A stretch of DNA of 64,000 nt, from contig NC_014804.1 in the NCBI RefSeq assembly GCF_000151105.2, positions 1,538,567 through 1,602,566 on the forward strand, written 5' to 3'. Source of the DNA: Thermococcus barophilus MP (GTDB taxonomy: Archaea; Methanobacteriota_B; Thermococci; Thermococcales; Thermococcaceae). The position numbers were made by a program, and so were the translations under genes. How positions within the stretch are numbered: the first letter of the stretch is position 1; every line of letters begins with the position of its first letter. The notes under the pieces were generated by a model. That model had not been told where the DNA came from. It saw nothing but the letters and a program-made list of their open reading frames with translations, and ran no database searches. Positions 15,681 to 25,229 of this stretch are shown here, in pieces.

Positions 15681-17123
15681 ATGATGGGCAAAGAAAATAT
15701 TTCACAATATAAGCCTTCGTTTTATAACCTGATCATACCTCTGAATGAAGAAGGAGAATTCGTTCTCTTCAACACACTTAGGAACATTGTGGCGAGAATT
15801 GATAGAGAAACCAAAGAAGGCCTTGAGACAGGTTCCTTAGAAAGATTAGACAATGAAACAATTACACGAATGAGAGAAACTGGAGTGATTATACCCAAAA
15901 ATTTGGATGAGCTTGATTATTTGAAATATCTCCGAATACTTCACTTGGGGAATATGCTTGCTAATTCTCGGGTAGGATTAACCCTAGTAATGACGTACTC
16001 GTGTAATTTAGCGTGCCCTTATTGTTACGAGGGGGATAGAAAAACTAAAGGAGGGTTATTGACTCCAAAAAAGATTGACAAAATATTAACATTTGCAAAA
16101 AACCATGAGCAAAATGATAAGAAACCAATAGTTTCCATTAGTTTTTATGGTGGAGAACCGCTCTTAAACTGGAAAGGGTGCAAATACACACTAAAGAGAT
16201 TGAAAGAAATGAAAGATGAAGGAGAAATTCGAGATTACTCAACTAGTTTTGTTACCAATGGAATACTAATCAATGAGGAAACCATCGATGCAATCAACAC
16301 GTACAATGTGTATTCAATGCAAATAACACTGGATGGTCCTAGAGATATCCACGATAAAAGGAGAATAAAAATAAATGGTGAAGGAACTTTTGATGAAATA
16401 ATTGAAAATATTAAACTACTGAAAAATGAAGTCACTAATGAAAAATTCCGTTTAGGTTTAAGAATAAATGTTGACAAGACAAATTACAAGCGAATCCCGG
16501 AATTATTGGATTTTTTAAAGAAGGAAGGACTTAATGACATACCGATCTCATACGGGATTGTTAGGAGTAATATTCCATACTGTAGCGATTGCTCAAATAC
16601 TCATGTTTTTCTTGGTAGGGATTTACCTGAATACTTACCATTCCTCTGGAAAGAAGCTTATAGACGAGGATTTAAAATTACCACAAGACCCAATCTAAAA
16701 TTTGTTTATTGTGTGTACGATAACCCAAATGGATACGTTGTTGATCCTGAGTTAAAAGTTTACCCTTGTTGGGAGATGGTTGGTGCAGAAAAATACATTA
16801 TTGGTAAAATAAAAGAAGAGGGTTCTTTTGAGCCAGAACCATTCTATTATACTGTCAAGACGAGGAATCCCATAGAGTTTGAGGAATGCAAGAACTGCAA
16901 ACTCTTGCCAATCTGCATGGGAGGTTGTGCTGCTGAGTCAACAAGAAGAAATGGTCATCCAAATGGACCTGGATGCGACATAACCAAGTACGTATGGAAA
17001 GAAGGACTAAAATTTTATTTAATGAGAAAATATCCCAACCTATTTACGAACAAAGAACTTACAGAAATCCTAGGTACTGTACCAATGGAAGAAAATAGTA
17101 ATATGTTAAAATTCAAACTATAA
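15681..17123 (+). CDS. Radical SAM/SPASM peptide maturase
   Basis: This 480-residue enzyme should install post-translational links (such as Cys thioethers) in the adjacent Cys-rich peptide, using SAM and iron-sulfur clusters. An N-terminal region (about 1-90; SFYNLIIPLNEEGEFVLFNT, then NTLRNIV) resembles the substrate-handling part of such maturases. The radical SAM core has Cys108, Cys112 and Cys115 (CNLACPYC) and GGEP at 157-160. The C-terminal SPASM domain has Cys344, 363, 403, 406, 412, 416 and 432, the full seven-Cys pattern, plus an extra CSDC at 301-304. ATG 15681 follows GGAGGAAAG; an ATG at 15684 is equally possible, and the longer open frame overlaps the peptide gene and is rejected. 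The peptidase gene follows immediately. Confidence 0.88.
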   Translation: MMGKENISQYKPSFYNLIIPLNEEGEFVLFNTLRNIVARIDRETKEGLETGSLERLDNETITRMRETGVIIPKNLDELDYLKYLRILHLGNMLANSRVGLTLVMTYSCNLACPYCYEGDRKTKGGLLTPKKIDKILTFAKNHEQNDKKPIVSISFYGGEPLLNWKGCKYTLKRLKEMKDEGEIRDYSTSFVTNGILINEETIDAINTYNVYSMQITLDGPRDIHDKRRIKINGEGTFDEIIENIKLLKNEVTNEKFRLGLRINVDKTNYKRIPELLDFLKKEGLNDIPISYGIVRSNIPYCSDCSNTHVFLGRDLPEYLPFLWKEAYRRGFKITTRPNLKFVYCVYDNPNGYVVDPELKVYPCWEMVGAEKYIIGKIKEEGSFEPEPFYYTVKTRNPIEFEECKNCKLLPICMGGCAAESTRRNGHPNGPGCDITKYVWKEGLKFYLMRKYPNLFTNKELTEILGTVPMEENSNMLKFKL

Positions 17124-17137
17124 TGGTGATGAAAACA

Positions 17138-18850
17138 ATGAAGCGCAAGTATCTTTTAGGTGTGCTGTCTGTTTTTATCATATTTCTACTTTTTTTCATG
17201 AGGGATGATAATAACATTCAGGTAACTCACGTTAATATTCTTAATCTCTCCATATCCCTTGTTAGTGATGAAGAGTTGAATAACTTAGCGAACCAATCTG
17301 TCATCAAGGGATACAGTCAGGTTAAAATAAGGATTTTCGAGAATTATACCTTTAACGCAAACAAGACGATAAAAGTAGGGAATACCGGAGTTGTGTATGT
17401 CCCGGTTTTATATTCGCCACGTATTCACTTTAATGACATATTCATAGAAAATGCGGAACTACTAAATGCATCCATCTTAGTTAGTGAGAGAGGTAGCATT
17501 CTCCTGCTAAAACTTAAAATTCCAAAAGGCACAAGGGCAGGTATTAGATTTGAATATCAAGGCAGTATTAGAGAACAAATATGTGCTCGAGTTGGCATAA
17601 TCAGGACTCTTTTTGTTAAATATGAAAGCCCTGATGAAATTGAAATGTGTCCCGAAATGTTTTTGCCTGAAATATCAAATGGATTCTTGGAGACCAAGAT
17701 TATTTTGGAACTACCTCAATCGTGGAGAACTTGGACGGGAATTATTGTAAGCAACTCAGGAGTATTGGAACCTAAGGCCCAACTCAATGGCCGGCTGATA
17801 TTTACTTCAAGGGGACTCTTTATCCCGTTCCTTATACTTGGGGATTTTAAGATGATGAGATATAATGTTAATGATGTCAAGGTAGAGATATACTTTCCTA
17901 AATACCTCTCCCTAAATGTGTCCTCCAGATATGAAGATGTTGTTGGTGACATTATCAGGACGTTCTCCTCGTGGTACATGCCTTATCCGTATCAGAATCT
18001 GACTATCATCTTTTCTTCCAACATGATGAGAATGACGGGAATTAACAAGAACAGCCCAATTTTAATCACGGCAAATGCAACTCCAAGCTTATTAGCTCAT
18101 GAAATCTCTCACTCGTGGTTCGGAGGGTATGCAGAATTCGGGAATATCGATGAGAGTCTGGCAACATACTCCGAAATGTCGTATATGATAAGATTTTATA
18201 ATGAACATCCAGAGGAGCTGGAGAATTATGCCAGATACAATCTTACAACAATCCAAAAAGTGCTCGATTTTGTAGAAGAGCGAGTGCTCAAATACAATCA
18301 CGATTATCCCAAACCTCTCTCCCAGGTTTACAGAACATGGATACCAAATTCTACTATTAGAAATGCAATAATGTATGATAAAGGTGCTTTCGTCTTCCGC
18401 TCTCTTCAGTTTGTTCTTGGAAACGAGACCTTCTTTAAGGGGTTGAGGGAGCTTTTAAGGGAATGTCATAATAAAGAGTGCAATTTAACTGACGTTCAAA
18501 ACGTTTTTGAGAGGGTTAGCGGTCAAAACTTGGACTGGTTCTTCAAAGAGTGGTTTTACACTGCAAAAGTGCCAGATTATGATGTAAGAAACTTAAGCTT
18601 GGAAGAAAAAGGTGGAAAATACCTGCTAACTTTTGAAATTATTGACAAAAACAACTTCACAATGCCCCTTGAGGTCGAAGTAAAAACTCCCACAAAGAGT
18701 TTCATTAAGAAAGTCTGGATCAACGGAACTGCAAGGGTAGAGTTTGAGCTTGACAAAAAACCCACAGAGATAATCCTCGACCCAAACGAATGGATGGTGA
18801 ATGAGAACAAAAAATATAACGTTGATGAAATAGAGATAACAATTGAGTAG
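17138..18850 (+). CDS. Membrane-anchored M1-like zinc metallopeptidase of the peptide cassette
   Basis: A 570-residue gluzincin-like protein anchored by one N-terminal helix (about residues 5-21), with the rest outside the cell. The zinc motif HEISHSWFGG is at residues 321-330 (His321, Glu322, His325), and the likely third ligand Glu339 lies in DESLATY after 13 residues, shorter than the 18 usual in M1 aminopeptidases. The C-terminal part (NLDWFFKEWFYTAKVPDYDV) matches the helical end of M1-like catalytic domains. ATG 17138 is preferred because GGTGATGA lies just upstream; ATG 17123 overlaps the maturase stop. Cleavage of the leader after export is the natural hypothesis. Translation is probably coupled to the maturase. 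Confidence 0.82.
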   Translation: MKRKYLLGVLSVFIIFLLFFMRDDNNIQVTHVNILNLSISLVSDEELNNLANQSVIKGYSQVKIRIFENYTFNANKTIKVGNTGVVYVPVLYSPRIHFNDIFIENAELLNASILVSERGSILLLKLKIPKGTRAGIRFEYQGSIREQICARVGIIRTLFVKYESPDEIEMCPEMFLPEISNGFLETKIILELPQSWRTWTGIIVSNSGVLEPKAQLNGRLIFTSRGLFIPFLILGDFKMMRYNVNDVKVEIYFPKYLSLNVSSRYEDVVGDIIRTFSSWYMPYPYQNLTIIFSSNMMRMTGINKNSPILITANATPSLLAHEISHSWFGGYAEFGNIDESLATYSEMSYMIRFYNEHPEELENYARYNLTTIQKVLDFVEERVLKYNHDYPKPLSQVYRTWIPNSTIRNAIMYDKGAFVFRSLQFVLGNETFFKGLRELLRECHNKECNLTDVQNVFERVSGQNLDWFFKEWFYTAKVPDYDVRNLSLEEKGGKYLLTFEIIDKNNFTMPLEVEVKTPTKSFIKKVWINGTARVEFELDKKPTEIILDPNEWMVNENKKYNVDEIEITIE

Positions 18851-18917
18851 CAACAAATCAAAATAGTGAAGTAGGGTATTCACACAATAATTTAAAACAT
18901 ATGGTGAGGGCACAACA

Positions 18918-20891
18918 ATGAAGGATATAGTATTTCCAGCTCTCTTGGTTTTTCTCATTATAGGAATTTCGTTCGGTTGCATTTCTGGCGAACATTCGTC
19001 ACCAACTTCCACTGTAAAAAATATTCAGACTTCAGAAACTATGCAGACAGCTAATTTAAGCTACACCTATTACAAAGACTGGCTCCACAACTCCACAAAG
19101 TACTTCGAAATCTACTATCCAGAAGAGATTTATGAAGATCCAACACTGCAGTCAAAGCTCAATATGCTCCTTCTCGGCGCAGACAGCACTTATGAAAGCT
19201 ATTCTAAGCTCTTTGGAATCAAACCACAAAGAGCAAAAATTTACCTCTATCCCTCAAAAGATAGCCTAAAAAGCATCACGGGGAAAAATACGCTCTGGTT
19301 CGTAGATTACCGGAACAGAGAAATACACATTGCATTGATAGAAGAAAGCGGTATGTATTCATCGTTTGAAATTGTTTCAGCACTCTTGGAGTTTGCAGCC
19401 GGCAGAAAGCTTCCGGATGTGATTGCTGTTGGATTTGGAGTGCTGAACTTCAGAATATCAATGAGCCCTCAAGAAAAAGCTGCCAAGTATGTGAGCATAG
19501 AGCAGCTGAAGTCATTAGATCTAAGAAAAGAATACAACGAAACCCTATATGCCGAAGCTGGGGATTTGCTAAGATACATTGCAGATATTCACGGCACTCA
19601 AGCCCTAATAAAAACACTAAAAGATGGAAATATTCCAACTGTCAACGAAAAGGATTTCCTTGAATTTTTAGAGGTTGAAGATCACGAAACAAGCAACATC
19701 GAAAAAACGATCATAACCCTGAACATCAGCATAGAGCAGAAAAAGTTTGAAGGAGCTATAACCTATAACAATGTTACCTCACAGCCGTACATATACTTCA
19801 GAAGAACACCAAGAATTAACATCAAGGAAATTAAAGTGAACGGCAAAAGCGTTGACTTCATCCAGAGCTTTACAATTGTTATTCCCATGAAGAACTTCAA
19901 AAAAGGAAGCATCGAAATCAAATACAGCGGCGATTATTCAAAAATCGAGAAAATAGCACCTAAGAGGGGGTACATAGAAGGGCAGATTAAGAAAAATACT
20001 GCATTTTTAAGGGGTGCATTTCTGCGTCCTATGCTGAATTCCGTTGAGCTTTTCAATGTCATCGAAGTTAGAGCCAAGACAGATAGAGGAATAGTTGTAG
20101 CTCCAGGTGAATTAATTTCCTCCAATGTTTGGAGAATTTCATTTCCCAGTGGCTTTAGCGGGGTAATTCCAGTCTTTGCTGGAGAATTCAAGAAGATGGA
20201 GCTGATGAACGGCTACTTAACGGTGTACTACATGGGGCTTGATGACAAAACCGCAGAGGGATACGCCAACCTTACCGCGGAAATTCTGGAGTTTGGAGTG
20301 GAACATTTTGGAAAGCCGGGATACGGGAAAGTTAAAGTTGTTTACCCCAAGGAAATAAGCATTTCAAGTTTAATGCTCGATACTCTTGCATATTCCCATA
20401 ATCCGCTGAGGTACAAATACGGCTACACCTATGAGGTAGCACACTGGTGGGTTCCCGGGACGGTGACATTTGACAGAAACATGAGCCAGTTCTGGTTCAA
20501 TCTTGCTTTCCCATGGTACTACTCTTTAAAATACGCTCAGAATATTTCACAGGAAAGCTACCGTGAGCTAAGAAACTATGGGATTTCAAAATATCACAGG
20601 GCAACAAAATATGGAGAAAAGGATGTTCCATTAACAGAGGTGTGGAAGGTATGGAGAACAGATATCAACCTCTACTATGCGGTTGGCGCATATAAAGGAG
20701 CTTTGGTTCTTGAAAAGCTTGAAGAATATACAGGTAGAGAGGCATTTTTCCAGTCTCTCAGAGAGTTCTTTGAAAAATACAGATTTAGGGAAGGAAATTT
20801 AAACGATTTTGTAGCAATACTGGAAAAGAACTCCGGAAAACCAGTTAAAGAACTCTTCCAGAATTTGACAGCGAATACAGGATTACCATAG
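18918..20891 (+). CDS. Lipoprotein with M1/gluzincin-like fold and broken zinc motif
   Basis: A 657-residue protein with a signal sequence ending in FGC (Cys21 as the likely lipid anchor) and a Ser/Thr-rich linker. Residues about 60-235 look like a peptidase-MA-like domain without HExxH; 265-425 are beta-rich; 430-657 resemble an M1 catalytic domain in which the motif reads YEVAHWWVPG (505-514), so the first zinc His is Tyr. The C-terminal helices (ALVLEKLEEYTGREAFFQSL and FREGNLNDFVAILEKNSGKP) parallel those of the preceding protein. It follows that gene by 67 nt, with GGTGAGG before ATG 18918. It may bind peptide or act as immunity or a cofactor protein; the function is not known. Confidence 0.75.
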   Translation: MKDIVFPALLVFLIIGISFGCISGEHSSPTSTVKNIQTSETMQTANLSYTYYKDWLHNSTKYFEIYYPEEIYEDPTLQSKLNMLLLGADSTYESYSKLFGIKPQRAKIYLYPSKDSLKSITGKNTLWFVDYRNREIHIALIEESGMYSSFEIVSALLEFAAGRKLPDVIAVGFGVLNFRISMSPQEKAAKYVSIEQLKSLDLRKEYNETLYAEAGDLLRYIADIHGTQALIKTLKDGNIPTVNEKDFLEFLEVEDHETSNIEKTIITLNISIEQKKFEGAITYNNVTSQPYIYFRRTPRINIKEIKVNGKSVDFIQSFTIVIPMKNFKKGSIEIKYSGDYSKIEKIAPKRGYIEGQIKKNTAFLRGAFLRPMLNSVELFNVIEVRAKTDRGIVVAPGELISSNVWRISFPSGFSGVIPVFAGEFKKMELMNGYLTVYYMGLDDKTAEGYANLTAEILEFGVEHFGKPGYGKVKVVYPKEISISSLMLDTLAYSHNPLRYKYGYTYEVAHWWVPGTVTFDRNMSQFWFNLAFPWYYSLKYAQNISQESYRELRNYGISKYHRATKYGEKDVPLTEVWKVWRTDINLYYAVGAYKGALVLEKLEEYTGREAFFQSLREFFEKYRFREGNLNDFVAILEKNSGKPVKELFQNLTANTGLP

Positions 20892-20995
20892 TTTTTATCT
20901 GGTTCCCGTTTTTACAGATTTTTCGCCCTGATTTATAATCAATATCATTCTGTACTCATTATCCAGTGTGTTCATCTTAACCCACCAAACATTCG

Positions 20996-23500
20996 CTAAC
21001 CTCCTCTTAACTTTCTTCCCTCTTCGAGCTCTCTTCTCAAAGTCCTTGCCTCAAACTCTGCATTCTTAACCCTAAACACCTTTGCAATCCTCTCAACTGC
21101 TTCAAGCTTTCTAATTATGCCGTCAAGCCATGTAAATATGTCCCCGGGATAAAGAATTAAGCCGTACATCTTTCTAAAGTACTCACTTATCTGGGTTGGA
21201 TGCTTTCCTTCTCTCCTCAGCTCCATGATGCGGTCGCTTATTCTGTGCATCGCGTACTCAGTGCACTCCTTTTCTTCACACATAAAGAAGTCCTGATAAA
21301 TCGTGAAGAGCCTCTCTTGAGCATTTGGGCTGAGCTCTGGGATAACTTTTTCAAGCTCCTCTAAGATCGAAGCAAAGCTTGGGGAAAAGATGTTAGCACT
21401 CAGCCTTCCTCTAACTGCTCCTTCCAGCTCCCTCTGCAGAGTTCCGCTGAGATAAACATTTTCAAAAGGCAAAAGCGTGATTGCAATCTCTCTTGGACTT
21501 TTCTTTGTGAGGTTTTCTCTTATGAACTGAGCTTCACTTGGCAGCAAAAAGCTCATGCTAACGGCTCTTCCATAGGGTGTAACGTTCACAAGCTTGCCCC
21601 TAAGCTTAACAAACTCATATTCCTCAAGCTTTTTCAAAACCTCTTCAGCACTTTGATTCGCTCCTAAGCATCTGCTCTGAACTTCTTCTATATCATCCAA
21701 GTATGAGAACACACATGCATGAGCCAAAACCTGATCTTGCTCCAGCTCATCGCTCCACTCAAGGTAAACAGGCTCAATAGATGCTGTTAACAGCTTAAAT
21801 GCGACTTCATCTTCGCTTTGCTCCATTTGAGCTGAGTACTTCTTTCCAGGCTCAATTATGAGGTAAACCTTTCCTTTCTCGTGGTAGAGAGGTCTCCCCG
21901 CTCTTCCAAGCATCTGGTGGAACTCTCTAACGCTCAGCCACTTATTACCCATTGCCAAGCTTTCAAAGATTACCTGACTTGCTGGAAAATCAACTCCCGC
22001 CCCTAAAGCAGCCGTAGTTACAACAACATCAAGCATCTGAGCTTGAAACTCCATCTCCGTGAGCTTTCTTTGATGATATGGCAAGCCAGAGTGATAGGGC
22101 TTTGCCTTCAATCCTCTGCTTGTTAAAAACGCAGCAAGCTCGTGGCATCTCTTCCTCGAAAAGGTGAAAACTATGGTCTGACCTTTATAGCCTTGCTTCG
22201 ATTTTCTCATGGCCTCAGCTTTAGCTAATTGAGCTATGTAGCGCCATTTCTCACTCTCGTTTCTTGCCAAAATGACGTGCCTCTCCAAAGCCACTGGTCT
22301 TTCGTCATAGAGAACCAGCTTAAGCCCAAGCTCTTTTGAAAGTTCTTCGGGATTTCCAATTGTAGCACTCAGCCCAATGAACTGAGCTTTTGGATAGAGC
22401 TTCCTTAATCTCGCTATTAAACCGTCCAATCTTGCCCCTCTCTCCTCGTCATCAATCATGTGAATCTCATCAATGACGATAGTTCCAACTCTTCCAATTT
22501 TTCTGCCAGCCCTCAATAGATAATCAATTCCCTCATAAGTTCCAACAATTATGTCGGCATCAATTCCCGTATCCACAACGACGAGCTCGTCTTTGGTCTT
22601 AATTCTGCTCATACCAACCCTTATGGCAACTCTTAAGCCAAGCTTGGAATATCTTCTCTTGAAGTCTTCATATTTTTGATTTGCCAAAGCCACAAGGGGA
22701 ACCAAAAAAAGCATTTTCTCCCCTTTCATTGCCTTGGGAACTCCAGCCAATTCTCCTATGAGGGTTTTCCCACTTGCTGTGGCTGAAACAATGAGAAGGT
22801 TTTCTCCTTTTAACAGACCATGCTGAATAGCCAAGCTCTGAACCGGTAAAAGCTCCCTTATGCCCTCACTCTTTAACACATCTTTGAGCTCTTCCGGAAT
22901 TTCAAGCTCGTCAATGTTCAGCTTTTTGACTTTAATCTTCTTCGGCTTAAGCTCATCCCATTTTGTAACTTCAGGATTCTTGGTCGGATCAAATCTTGGA
23001 TCAAAAACCATTAGAACCTTATCTAAATCTCTAAATCGCTGTAAAAGCTTCTTTGCTTGGTCAAACATTCCCAAACTCCTGAAGCGATAGCGGAGCTCAT
23101 TTTTAAGCTCTTCCTCCGCACATCCCTCACAAATGTATTCGCTATGGAATTTTATTCTATTTCCTTCAGTTAATACGGTTATCTTCCCACTGAGAAGGCA
23201 GAACCTACATAGATGGGCTTTTTCAACCCTCTTATTTTGAAGTCTCACTTTAAAATAATTTTCCCATTCATCTGCATCTACCAAAACAACCCTCGCCTGT
23301 CTCAAAAGTTTCTCAACCTCTTTGGGATTTCTGTACTGACTACCTTCAAGAACTTTAAACAAACGGTTGTCTCTCATAATCAACCGATAAATTTTGTCAG
23401 CCTTCAAATTTTGCATCTGAGAAAGTTTTTCAGGTTCTTTCTCAATGTAGTATGCTTCAAGCTCATTCTTTTTTCTGCCCTTCCTGATTACAAACAGCAT
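20996..23500 (-). CDS. Large SF2 helicase with N-terminal zinc-binding domain (DUF5814-type)
   Basis: An 834-residue ATP-dependent nucleic acid helicase. The N-terminal domain has two Cys pairs (CRFC at 98-101, CEGC at 124-127), likely a zinc site. The helicase core has Walker A SATASGKT (239-246), the DEIH box in VIDEIHMIDDEERG, SAT in GLSATIGNPEE, and motif VI QMLGRAGRP. The C-terminal region has CEEKEC and helical segments. This corresponds to archaeal Ski2/Hel308-like helicases carrying a DUF5814 region. ATG 23500 is used; it has GGTGATTTC upstream, which also contains the GTG at 23509. It overlaps the upstream lrp-type gene control region (stop at 23506), so the two are probably co-transcribed. 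Confidence 0.85.
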   Translation of the reverse strand: MLFVIRKGRKKNELEAYYIEKEPEKLSQMQNLKADKIYRLIMRDNRLFKVLEGSQYRNPKEVEKLLRQARVVLVDADEWENYFKVRLQNKRVEKAHLCRFCLLSGKITVLTEGNRIKFHSEYICEGCAEEELKNELRYRFRSLGMFDQAKKLLQRFRDLDKVLMVFDPRFDPTKNPEVTKWDELKPKKIKVKKLNIDELEIPEELKDVLKSEGIRELLPVQSLAIQHGLLKGENLLIVSATASGKTLIGELAGVPKAMKGEKMLFLVPLVALANQKYEDFKRRYSKLGLRVAIRVGMSRIKTKDELVVVDTGIDADIIVGTYEGIDYLLRAGRKIGRVGTIVIDEIHMIDDEERGARLDGLIARLRKLYPKAQFIGLSATIGNPEELSKELGLKLVLYDERPVALERHVILARNESEKWRYIAQLAKAEAMRKSKQGYKGQTIVFTFSRKRCHELAAFLTSRGLKAKPYHSGLPYHQRKLTEMEFQAQMLDVVVTTAALGAGVDFPASQVIFESLAMGNKWLSVREFHQMLGRAGRPLYHEKGKVYLIIEPGKKYSAQMEQSEDEVAFKLLTASIEPVYLEWSDELEQDQVLAHACVFSYLDDIEEVQSRCLGANQSAEEVLKKLEEYEFVKLRGKLVNVTPYGRAVSMSFLLPSEAQFIRENLTKKSPREIAITLLPFENVYLSGTLQRELEGAVRGRLSANIFSPSFASILEELEKVIPELSPNAQERLFTIYQDFFMCEEKECTEYAMHRISDRIMELRREGKHPTQISEYFRKMYGLILYPGDIFTWLDGIIRKLEAVERIAKVFRVKNAEFEARTLRRELEEGRKLRGG

Positions 23501-23505
23501 TGAAA

Positions 23506-24000
23506 TCACCGCCGTCTCCGCCTTCTTGTTTTTCTCTCCTGCATTATTACACCGCCTTCCTTGAAGGTATCCATAATAACCGAAACCTTCGCTCTTTTCA
23601 TGTTCTTTCCAAGATACTTTACTGAGAGACTTTTTACAAATTCCTTAAGCTGAGGGACGTCCTTAAAGTTTGCCCGTATCAAAATTTGAAATTCTCCAGT
23701 TTTTCTGTAAACTCCAATGACATTATCAAGCCTGCTTATGTTATAGAGCATTCTATCAACGGCTTCATTGTCAACAAGGAGCTCAACTTCAATTATTGCC
23801 TGAATAAACTCATTCAAAAAAGCGGGATCAACTATTGCGGAATATCCTTTGATGGCACCCAAGCTTTCAAGCTTTTCAATTCTGTTCTTTATGCTTGCAG
23901 GTGAAAGTCCAATTTTTCTTCCCAACTCTGTCAGAGTAGCCCTACCGTTTTTCCTGAGCTCTTTGAGAATCTCCTCATCTTTTTCATCAATGCTTGCCAT
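23506..24000 (-). CDS. Lrp/AsnC family transcriptional regulator
   Basis: A 164-residue DNA-binding regulator. Residues 3-60 form the HTH (DEEILKELRKNGRATLTELG, then RKIGLSPASIKNRIEKLESL), and residues 65-145 the ligand-binding RAM domain. An unusual C-terminal tail ends in six arginines (TRRRRRR). Proteins of this family respond to amino acids. ATG at 24000 is taken; a GTG two codons upstream is possible. The stop lies a few bases before the helicase start, so the pair forms an operon. Confidence 0.88.
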   Translation of the reverse strand: MASIDEKDEEILKELRKNGRATLTELGRKIGLSPASIKNRIEKLESLGAIKGYSAIVDPAFLNEFIQAIIEVELLVDNEAVDRMLYNISRLDNVIGVYRKTGEFQILIRANFKDVPQLKEFVKSLSVKYLGKNMKRAKVSVIMDTFKEGGVIMQERKTRRRRRR

Positions 24001-24035
24001 TTTCACTCAAAGAGAAAATAGTAGGGAGAAGGTTA

Positions 24036-24713
24036 TTATTTTTTCGCTGTTTTAATTGGTGCACCAAAAGCCCTATCTCCGGCATCTCCCAGTCCCGGAA
24101 GGATGTAACCGTGGTCATTAAGTTCCCGATCAATCTTTGTCACAAATACCTCCACTTCTGGATATGCTCCCTTAATTCTGCTTATTCCTTCTGGAGCTGC
24201 TAAAACTCCAAGAACAATCAAGCGCTTTGGGGTCCCGTATTTCTTGACTTCCTCAATCACTTTCAGCAACGTTGAACCAGTCGCTATCATGGGGTCCGCA
24301 ATTATTACGGTATCCTCAGGCTTAATCTCTGGGATCTTAATGTAATTCATTTCTATCTCAAACTTTGGCGCTTTGCCTCTTGATGCTGAAACTATGCCGA
24401 CTCTTGCATGCTCGAAAACCTTTATCAGACCCTCCATAAGAGGAATTGCTGCTCTGAGAACGGTCACAATCACGACATTCTTTCTGTCTTTGGCTATTAT
24501 TCCTTCTGTCTTTTCTAATGGAGTCTCAATTTCGACTTTTTCAAAATCCATAGTCTTTGTCAGCTCATAGCCCATATATCTGCCAAGCTTTACTAAGCCC
24601 TTTCTGAACTCTATTGCACCCGTATGCTTATTCCTGAGCTCTGTAAGAATTTCCATTAAAAATGGTGAGTCTTCAAACGAATAAACACCTTTCCATCTCT
24701 TGTCAGCTATCAT
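24036..24713 (-). CDS. upp: Uracil phosphoribosyltransferase
   Basis: Converts uracil and PRPP to UMP (pyrimidine salvage) in the cytoplasm. The 225-residue product has the PRPP-binding motif [11 protein letters not shown] near residue 140, the flexible-loop region and the uracil-binding C-terminal [17 protein letters not shown]. Length fits archaeal Upp. The start is ATG at 24713 with GGCGGGC upstream. It is 35 nt upstream of the Lrp-type regulator gene on the same strand. Confidence 0.93.
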   Translation of the reverse strand: MIADKRWKGVYSFEDSPFLMEILTELRNKHTGAIEFRKGLVKLGRYMGYELTKTMDFEKVEIETPLEKTEGIIAKDRKNVVIVTVLRAAIPLMEGLIKVFEHARVGIVSASRGKAPKFEIEMNYIKIPEIKPEDTVIIADPMIATGSTLLKVIEEVKKYGTPKRLIVLGVLAAPEGISRIKGAYPEVEVFVTKIDRELNDHGYILPGLGDAGDRAFGAPIKTAKK

Positions 24714-24789
24714 TAAAAGCCCGCCTCGAGTTTGAAAAAATCTGTTTAAAAATGTTGCGGAAGGGAGGAGAAAAATTTAAACAAACCTG

Positions 24790-25161
24790 TCAATCTCCCC
24801 TTTCCTCCGGAGGGATGCTCTTCTCAGTTACAGGGATTATGCAGAGGAACTCAAAGGTTTCCGAATCTGGATTTTCATAAGCGTGAGGTTCATTTGGCGG
24901 GATGTATAAAAAGCTGCCTGGAACAACCTTTACAGTTTTTCTACCGTTTGTTATGTACCCTTCTCCTTTGATCACAAATATTTCATGCTCCCATGGATGC
25001 TGATGTGTGGGGATTTTCCCTCCTTTCTTAATTACAAAGTACCTCATTGCAAAGTTCTTTGCCCCAATTTTTGGAGAAATGAGCCATCTAATTGTTGTTT
25101 TCTCAACCCCTTCTATCGTAACTTCCTTTTCCTCAACATCAAGATAATGCCCAACGAACAT
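24790..25161 (-). CDS. Cupin domain protein
   Basis: A 123-residue single-domain cupin. Motif 1 is HQHPWEHEIFVIKGEG, with His, His and Glu ligands for a metal, and motif 2 is PPNEPHAYENP, with the last His. Many small archaeal cupins of this type are dioxygenase-, isomerase- or sugar-binding-like, so the substrate cannot be read from sequence. ATG 25161 is chosen because GGGTGGC lies just upstream; the open frame runs to 25191 without a better site. A single gene upstream of and in the same direction as upp, divergent from the metallophosphatase gene. Confidence 0.82.
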   Translation of the reverse strand: MFVGHYLDVEEKEVTIEGVEKTTIRWLISPKIGAKNFAMRYFVIKKGGKIPTHQHPWEHEIFVIKGEGYITNGRKTVKVVPGSFLYIPPNEPHAYENPDSETFEFLCIIPVTEKSIPPEERGD

Positions 25162-25229
25162 TTTTGCCACCCAAAGAATCTTAAACCTCAAGATACTTAA
25201 GGATTTTTAAAATCAAAGGGGGCTCTACT

